Shown here one piece after another: positions 43,999-48,230 of a stretch of DNA of 48,230 bases. A program made the translations under genes and the position numbers. Position 1 is the stretch's first letter, and every line of letters starts with the position of its first letter. Origin of the DNA: Sporosarcina sp. P13 (GTDB taxonomy: Bacteria > Bacillota > Bacilli > Bacillales_A > Planococcaceae); assembly GCF_002743055.1 (NCBI RefSeq), contig NZ_PDYM01000025.1:1-48230 (forward strand), written 5' to 3'. Below the pieces are notes generated by a model. It had not been told where the DNA came from and did no database searches. It was given only the letters and a program-made list of their open reading frames with translations.

Positions 43999-44109
43999 GA
44001 TTTGAACTAGTAAAGCAACTTAGTTATGATTCTTAGTGACTATTCTCTACACAGTTATAGTAACCTACTGTAAACGCTAAACCGGAGTTAACGGTTCTCT
44101 TTTTTCATC

Positions 44110-44190
44110 AGGCAACCGTCAGAATAGCTTCTGAATTCAACAGTGCACAGGCACCTTTAATTAATTTGGCTTGTTGTGCACAGGTACAGC
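44110..44190. repeat. Two family A tails beside the RAYT gene
   Basis: AACAGTGCACAGGCACC (about 44139-44155) and TTGTTGTGCACAGGTAC (about 44171-44187) lie directly downstream of the transposase stop. GAATAGCTTCTGAATTCAACAGTGC also matches the end of family C copy 2 at 46503-46530. The rest of the 43999-44193 gap is featureless. Confidence 0.55.
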
Positions 44191-44193
44191 TCA

Positions 44194-44793
44194 CTAAGAC
44201 AAAGAGATATATTCACCAATATCCAAAATCTCTTCTACCTCCATCAAACAATATCGGATATAACTCTCACTAGTCTTTTCAAACGGTGGCGGTAAGTACC
44301 GAAGAATTGAATGAATATCTATATAAGGTAGTGAAGTAGTAGTGTCATCATATAAAGGAAAGGAGCTGAATGGATAATCGGCTAAACGTTTCACCATTGG
44401 AATCTTGGTTTCGATTGGATTCCGATGAATGTATCGACTGACTGCGAGAAGCGATTGTGGAGTATCGACTTCTTTGGAGAAATAGCGACGTTGATAGATG
44501 CGTCCTACATGATTGTAGCGTTTCGAATAATAGTCGCTATATCGACGATTGATCTCCCTCATGATTTTCGATAAGTCATCCTCTGAACGAATTAGCAAAT
44601 GATAATGATTAGTCATAATACAGAATGCGATTAGAGTAAATCGATATTTCTCATACGCATGAGCAATACAACGCATCAGATGATACATATCTTCTTCAGT
44701 AGCGAAAATATTTTGACGGTTATTGCCACGCATGACAACATGATAGTATGCATACGGTCGCCAGTTTCGTTTACGTCTGGCCAACTGAATCAC
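44194..44793 (-). CDS. REP-associated tyrosine transposase (RAYT, Y1/HUH family)
   Basis: A 199-residue single-strand DNA transposase of the Y1 class. The metal-binding HUH motif is in FCIMTNHYHLLI (about residues 59-70; H-Y-H), preceded by the family opening YYHVVMRGNNRQNIF. The candidate catalytic Tyr lies in the helix around SRYIHRNPIETK or RRYFSKEV. GTG 44793 directly abuts AGGAGG; TTG 44784 has better spacing. It overlaps the 3' end of comM and reads in the same direction. RAYTs act on palindromic REP-type repeats, and family A tails lie just beyond its stop. Confidence 0.85.
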   Translation of the reverse strand: MIQLARRKRNWRPYAYYHVVMRGNNRQNIFATEEDMYHLMRCIAHAYEKYRFTLIAFCIMTNHYHLLIRSEDDLSKIMREINRRYSDYYSKRYNHVGRIYQRRYFSKEVDTPQSLLAVSRYIHRNPIETKIPMVKRLADYPFSSFPLYDDTTTSLPYIDIHSILRYLPPPFEKTSESYIRYCLMEVEEILDIGEYISLS

Positions 44794-46315
44794 CTCCTAC
44801 TAGTTGCAACCCGGTAGGTAGCCGCTTCCACTCAATCGCTTCCTGCAGCGCACTTGCCGTAATACCCGTGCTCCCCTGCAAGTCCGCTATAGTACGGGCA
44901 ATCCGAATGAGTTTGACTTGTGTCCGATTACTCCACTTGTGCTCAAAACAGATATCACCAATTAGATTCAGTTGATCGGAAGTCAGCCCAGCAGTCTGTT
45001 CCAGTAGCTGAAACGATACCGTGCCGTTTAGAACATTGCGACCATATCGTATTCGTTGCAACTCCCGCGCTTTTTCTAGGCGCTTCCGTATATCCAATGA
45101 ACTCTCCGCAGTAGTTTGTTCTTTTAAGCCACTGCTTTCAAGAGACAACACAAAATCCAGCCTATCTAAAATCGGACCGGATACTTTTAATTGATAATGC
45201 GTAATCTGCTTCTGAGTACACGTACAGTAGCGCTCCCGAGAACCGTAATAGCCACATGGACAAGGATTCGTAGCCGCAATTAACGTAAAAGAGGCTGGAT
45301 AACTGACGGTTTGTTTTACGCGGCTGATCGTCACTTCTCCGGACTCCATCGGCTGACGTAACATATCCAATGTTTTTCTGGAGAATTCCCCCAATTCATC
45401 AAGAAATAATAGTCCGCGATGCGCCAAGGATATCTCGCCAGGCTTTGGATACGTACCTCCGCCGATCAATGAAATAGCGGATGCTGAATGGTGGGGTTGC
45501 CGATAGGGAGGACGAAGCGTTATACCTTGTTTTTCACGTGCTAAATGATAAAGACTATACACTTCAAGTGCTTCCTCCTGCGCCAAATCAGGCATAATGG
45601 ATGAAAATGCACCAGCAAGCATACTTTTTCCACAACCAGGAGGACCAATCAATAATGTATGATGTCCGCCTGCTGCTGCAATCTCCAATGCACGCTTTGC
45701 CTGCTGTTGTCCACGGATAGCTGAAAAATCGGTCTCATATTGCTCCTGAAACGTCGCTTGTTCTGTAATTACGGGAGCTAATAAGCCATCAAATAACAGA
45801 GTGGACTGTCCTCGTAAATGATTCAACAGAGCCTCAACATTCGGCAGTGGAATCAATTCTACGTCTTTTGCATAATTAAGAAATGAAACATCCACTGGCG
45901 GCAAATAGATTCGTTTAAAACCAAGAGTGAGCGCTTGTTGAATCGCAGGTAACAAGCCGTGAAAAGGAACCAGTTCACCGTGTAGTGAAAGAGAGGTAAT
46001 CACACAAATAGAATCATCTAGCGGCAACGGCTGATCGGTAAGTTCCTGTATAGCCGCAAGCAACATCGCTCCATCAAATCCTGTACCGCTTTTGCGTATA
46101 TCAGCAGGCGATAAATGAATCGTAATCTTCTTCATGGATAAATCATACGCTAAATGATGTAAACAGCTTAAGATCCGCTCTTTTGATTCTTTGATACTTA
46201 CATCCGGCAACCCTATAATGACACATTGTTCTTTATCGTCACGAATATCCGCCTCCACCCGAATACGCTCTCCTTTTAACCCTTGCAGACCAACACTCCA
46301 CACCGTCGATGCCAT
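44771..46315 (-). CDS. comM: ComM/YifB-family magnesium-chelatase-like AAA+ ATPase
   Basis: A 514-residue helicase-type ATPase, full length. The N-terminal domain (about 1-170) has the Lon-protease-like fold (KITIHLSPADIRKSGTGFDGAMLLA). Walker A is GPPGCGKSML (about 219-228), Walker B LLFLDELGEF, sensor ATNPCPCGYYG with the family's conserved cysteines, and the C-terminal Mg-chelatase region LDRLDFVLSL follows. In naturally transformable bacteria ComM promotes branch migration during recombination of incoming DNA. Its last codons contain the RAYT ribosome binding site. Confidence 0.92.
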   Translation of the reverse strand: MASTVWSVGLQGLKGERIRVEADIRDDKEQCVIIGLPDVSIKESKERILSCLHHLAYDLSMKKITIHLSPADIRKSGTGFDGAMLLAAIQELTDQPLPLDDSICVITSLSLHGELVPFHGLLPAIQQALTLGFKRIYLPPVDVSFLNYAKDVELIPLPNVEALLNHLRGQSTLLFDGLLAPVITEQATFQEQYETDFSAIRGQQQAKRALEIAAAGGHHTLLIGPPGCGKSMLAGAFSSIMPDLAQEEALEVYSLYHLAREKQGITLRPPYRQPHHSASAISLIGGGTYPKPGEISLAHRGLLFLDELGEFSRKTLDMLRQPMESGEVTISRVKQTVSYPASFTLIAATNPCPCGYYGSRERYCTCTQKQITHYQLKVSGPILDRLDFVLSLESSGLKEQTTAESSLDIRKRLEKARELQRIRYGRNVLNGTVSFQLLEQTAGLTSDQLNLIGDICFEHKWSNRTQVKLIRIARTIADLQGSTGITASALQEAIEWKRLPTGLQLVGGDSVGQT

Positions 46316-46339
46316 TACTCCACCCTCTCTCGTATATAT

Positions 46340-46522
46340 GATTGTATTGAGTATAGCGAAGGAAACAAAGTAACGTCAAAAGTGCAAAATTGAATTTTGA
46401 AAGCAAGAGAAGTGCATAGGTATCGTATTGTGGATATAAAGAATTGAATTTCGGGGCTGTTTTCGGGGGCAAAATTGAATTTTGATAGTTTTTATTTTGA
46501 GTAAGATTTAATAGCTTTTGAA
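46340..46522. repeat. AT-rich repeat, family C, copy 2
   Basis: GTGCAAAATTGAATTTTG, AGTGCATAGGTATCG, then GGGGGCAAAATTGAATTTTG and ATAGTTTTTATTTTGAGTAAG follow the order of copy 1 at 41008-41196. Its end, TAGCTTTTGAATTCAACAGTGC, runs into the first codons of the gene at 46518. Confidence 0.75.
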
Positions 46523-47048
46523 TTCAACAGTGCGCGTACGGTTCGGCAATCATTCACTCTGTATGGATTGCTATAATACAGTGATGGCGGAGGAGTTAGG
46601 ATTAGAGCTTCCGCAACTGCCCAAAACATTTGTCGCTGATGATGTGAATGGAGTAAAACATATTTTTGAAGTGGAGCGGCAGATCACGGGAACAGCGATT
46701 TTGCTGACTGCGCATGAACGATGGGAGCAAGGATACGAGTTTGCAGTGGATGGAGAACTGGATGACGATCAGCATAAACTATTCAAACAACTGATAGAAA
46801 AAACAACACGGGGCCTGTCGGAGACTTATCTGGAAACAGGGAAATTTCCAACAGATGAACCCTATACATATGTAAAACAAAACCACTTGAAAGGCGTACT
46901 TACCTACGATTCAATAAACAGCGAAGCACCGCTCGTAATCATCGACGGAAAGCCATATACGTGGGATGAAGTAGGCCGTATGTTGCAAGCTTTCGAAGGA
47001 TTTCAAGTGAAGATGGTGATGAAGGACTTGGCCGATGAGCTGGAGTGA
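46518..47048 (+). pseudogene. N-terminally clipped zinc-finger-type protein, family unknown
   Basis: About 176 codons from a TTG that lies within the end of repeat C and has no Shine-Dalgarno sequence. The frame starts VRVRFGNHSLCMDCYNTVM: a C-x-x-C pair with FGNHSLC context, as in the second half of a treble-clef zinc finger, whose first cysteine pair would have been upstream. The remainder (HIFEVERQITGTAILLTAHERW ... YTWDEVGRMLQAFEGFQ) is intact and acidic. I infer that repeat insertion removed the N-terminus; a functional short form cannot be excluded. Confidence 0.5.
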
Positions 47049-47084
47049 ACAGCAGAATGTTTATTTAGTGACCTATTGTGGTTG

Positions 47085-47225
47085 GGTTGTGTGGAATTAC
47101 ATTGGACTGATAGGCTGCAATCAAAAAAGAGTCCCCCATCGATTTCTCGATCAAAAGACTCTTTTCTTGAACACTATCTAGTTATCAGAATAGTGTCTAA
47201 CTGTGTAGTGCACAGGCACCGTTTT
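47085..47225. repeat. Dispersed palindromic element, family A, best preserved copy
   Basis: A tail-like GGTTGGGTTGTGTGGAATTAC comes first. Then AAAAGAGTCCCCCATCGA, TTTC, and TCGATCAAAAGACTCTTTT form a stem (ATCGA/TCGAT and AAAAGAGTC/GACTCTTTT). The element ends with CAGAATAGTGTCTAACTGTG and TAGTGCACAGGCACC. Confidence 0.65.
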
Positions 47226-47293
47226 TAATGCCACAACTCCACCTCCTCTCGTTTAGGCACAAAAAAAGAACCCCTTGTTTGGGATTCCTTATA

Positions 47294-47830
47294 TTAAAAT
47301 CTTAAATAGGCTAATATCTTTTGATTATTATTCATTTGAAGAATTTTAAAATCATTGCTCAAATAAAAATCATTTAGATATGGGACATCATCATATTCTA
47401 CACATACAATTCGTAATCCAACTAAATCATAAGCCAACTCGCAATTTTCTAAAGCGAATTCTAAGATAGCATCGCCACTTACCTTACCCTTATATAAGTC
47501 AGATCTTCCTAATTGAGCGATTAAAATAGAATTAAAGACATCTGTATTTTTATCTCCAGATAATTTCTTCCTTGATTCTTTAGAAACTTCCTCTACAATT
47601 ACAAAGGGTTTTACTAGAAGAGTAAAGTAACCAATTATTTCATTATCATTTTCATCATCCACAACTAGACTTGTACGAGTTAAAGCTCTTGTTTCATTGG
47701 GAATTGCCTTTTTGTGCAGAAATACTTGAACATCCTCATTTTTTTCACTTTGAAAGGATGACAAGTATTGATATATTTCAGCCTCATCCTGAGACGCATC
47801 AATTAAACTCGATAAACTAACTATTTGCAT
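47294..47830 (-). CDS. GNAT-like acetyltransferase, possible toxin
   Basis: A 178-residue protein with the GNAT outline: a beta strand NEIIGYFTLLVKPFVI, then SILIAQLGRSDLYKGKVSGDAILEFAL, where the acyl-CoA-binding loop (family pattern Q/R-x-x-G-x-G/A) falls as R-S-D-L-Y-K-G-K-V-S-G, and a final VGLRIVCVEYDDVPYLNDFYLSNDFKI typical of the C-terminal GNAT strand-helix. It overlaps the small upstream gene by 10 bp. GNAT toxins that modify charged tRNA are encoded this way with a small antitoxin; assignment here is inference. Confidence 0.6.
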   Translation of the reverse strand: MQIVSLSSLIDASQDEAEIYQYLSSFQSEKNEDVQVFLHKKAIPNETRALTRTSLVVDDENDNEIIGYFTLLVKPFVIVEEVSKESRKKLSGDKNTDVFNSILIAQLGRSDLYKGKVSGDAILEFALENCELAYDLVGLRIVCVEYDDVPYLNDFYLSNDFKILQMNNNQKILAYLRF

Positions 47831-47997
47831 TTTCTAGAATTTAATATTTTTGCTGCATTAGCAATTCTTTCTGATTTATTAAGCTTTATATCGTTAAAAG
47901 TATTTGTGTGTCTGATTTGAGTACGTGGCGATGAAATAATTTTTTTAGACGCTTCTTCATCAAGAGTAAACCGTTGAAAGATTGTTTCTGTAGCCAT
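47821..47997 (-). CDS. Small protein upstream of the GNAT gene, possible antitoxin
   Basis: A 58-residue protein from ATG 47997 (MATETIFQRFTLDEEASKKII), chosen because AGGAGG lies 8 bp upstream; an ATG further upstream is weaker. It is basic and mostly helical, with IKLNKSERIANAAKILN at the C-terminus. No clear DNA-binding motif, and shorter than the ribbon-helix-helix antitoxins usual for GNAT toxins. The overlap with the next gene implies tight coupling. Confidence 0.5.
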   Translation of the reverse strand: MATETIFQRFTLDEEASKKIISSPRTQIRHTNTFNDIKLNKSERIANAAKILNSRKCK

Positions 47998-48121
47998 TTC
48001 AACATCCTCCTCATCACACATACTAATCACCTCGCCTTAAAAAGGAGTAGTATTTAGTATATGCACTTCTTTTCTAAATTATAACATCAAATCACCATTT
48101 TTTCCACCGTAGAATGCTGCC

Positions 48122-48230
48122 CTAGATCCCTACTGGAATGACATCATCAATAAAAAGTTCCTGTTTTGGCTTGGCTATTCCTGTATCTTCTCGAAACGGG
48201 TCGGCGTCCTCTTTTTCAAATGCAGCCATG
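48122..48230 (-). CDS. 3' end of a minus-strand gene cut by the window edge
   Basis: About 35 codons are open on the minus strand to TAG at 48122-48124, including EDADPFREDTG and KQELFIDDVIPVGI. An ATG occurs at 48229-48227, at the very edge, so whether this is the whole gene or a fragment cannot be told. Product not recognised. Confidence 0.35.
   Translation of the reverse strand, partial: MAAFEKEDADPFREDTGIAKPKQELFIDDVIPVGI

Overview
The window looks like chromosome from a low-GC Gram-positive of the Bacillales, most likely Sporosarcina or a near relative in the Planococcaceae. This is inferred from strong AGGAGG-type ribosome binding sites, sigma-A promoters, U-tailed intrinsic terminators and Bacillus-type genes (RuBisCO-like MtnW, UPF0316/YebE, PgcA, squalene-hopene cyclase, ComM). 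I see no rRNA, tRNA or CRISPR array.

Layout. 0.2-4.1 kb: methionine-salvage operon mtnK-mtnW-mtnX-mtnD, with mtnB missing from its usual slot. 4.1-4.3 kb: a 21-bp tandem repeat. 4.4-7.4 kb: a zinc-ribbon/YARHG membrane protein facing a TPR membrane protein and a GrpE-like protein. 7.6-9.85 kb: a surface-protein reading frame without a proper start, preceded by the 3' end of a group II intron (domains V and VI). 9.9-16.3 kb: an HTH protein, then a minus-strand cluster of a GntR/FCD regulator, an enolase-superfamily enzyme, a carnitine-acyltransferase-family enzyme and a BCCT transporter. 16.5-19 kb: an M20 amidohydrolase and a permease. 19.4-25.2 kb: a TetR regulator, two Rieske ferredoxins, an amidohydrolase, a ferredoxin reductase and a divergent BCCT transporter, whose shared promoter region carries three copies of a 12-bp palindrome. 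25.3-28 kb: UPF0316 protein, ECF sigma/anti-sigma pair and a COG4315-type lipoprotein. 28-29.2 kb: N-terminally truncated squalene-hopene cyclase. 29.4-31.25 kb: a second start-less surface-protein frame, again behind group II intron domains V-VI. 31.4-34 kb: a secreted metalloprotease and thiO under a TPP riboswitch. 34.3-40.1 kb: glycosyltransferase, galU, pgi and pgcA. 40.3-48.2 kb: small membrane protein, secreted transglycosylase, chimeric pseudogene, RAYT transposase, comM, and a GNAT/small-protein pair resembling a toxin-antitoxin module.

The most notable signal is the pair of group II intron 3' ends at 9695-9770 and 31111-31188. Each has a canonical 34-nt domain V and a domain VI whose stems differ in sequence between copies but keep pairing. 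Each ends exactly in frame with a surface-protein reading frame that has no credible start codon or ribosome binding site. No 5' exon, intron body or intron protein lies upstream of either. This recalls the alternative 3' exons, each preceded by domains V-VI, described for a Clostridium tetani surface-layer gene. Here the modules are 21 kb apart and detached, so splicing to a distant or separately transcribed 5' exon is possible.

A second theme is repeat-driven rearrangement. A dispersed palindromic element with a tail like GTTGTGTGGTGCACAGGCACC-type sequence recurs between genes and beside the RAYT transposase. An AT-rich repeat occurs twice. A promoter plus the first part of the TPP riboswitch has been copied in front of pgcA, and a thiO-protease fragment has been copied next to a transporter fragment at 43.1-44.0 kb.
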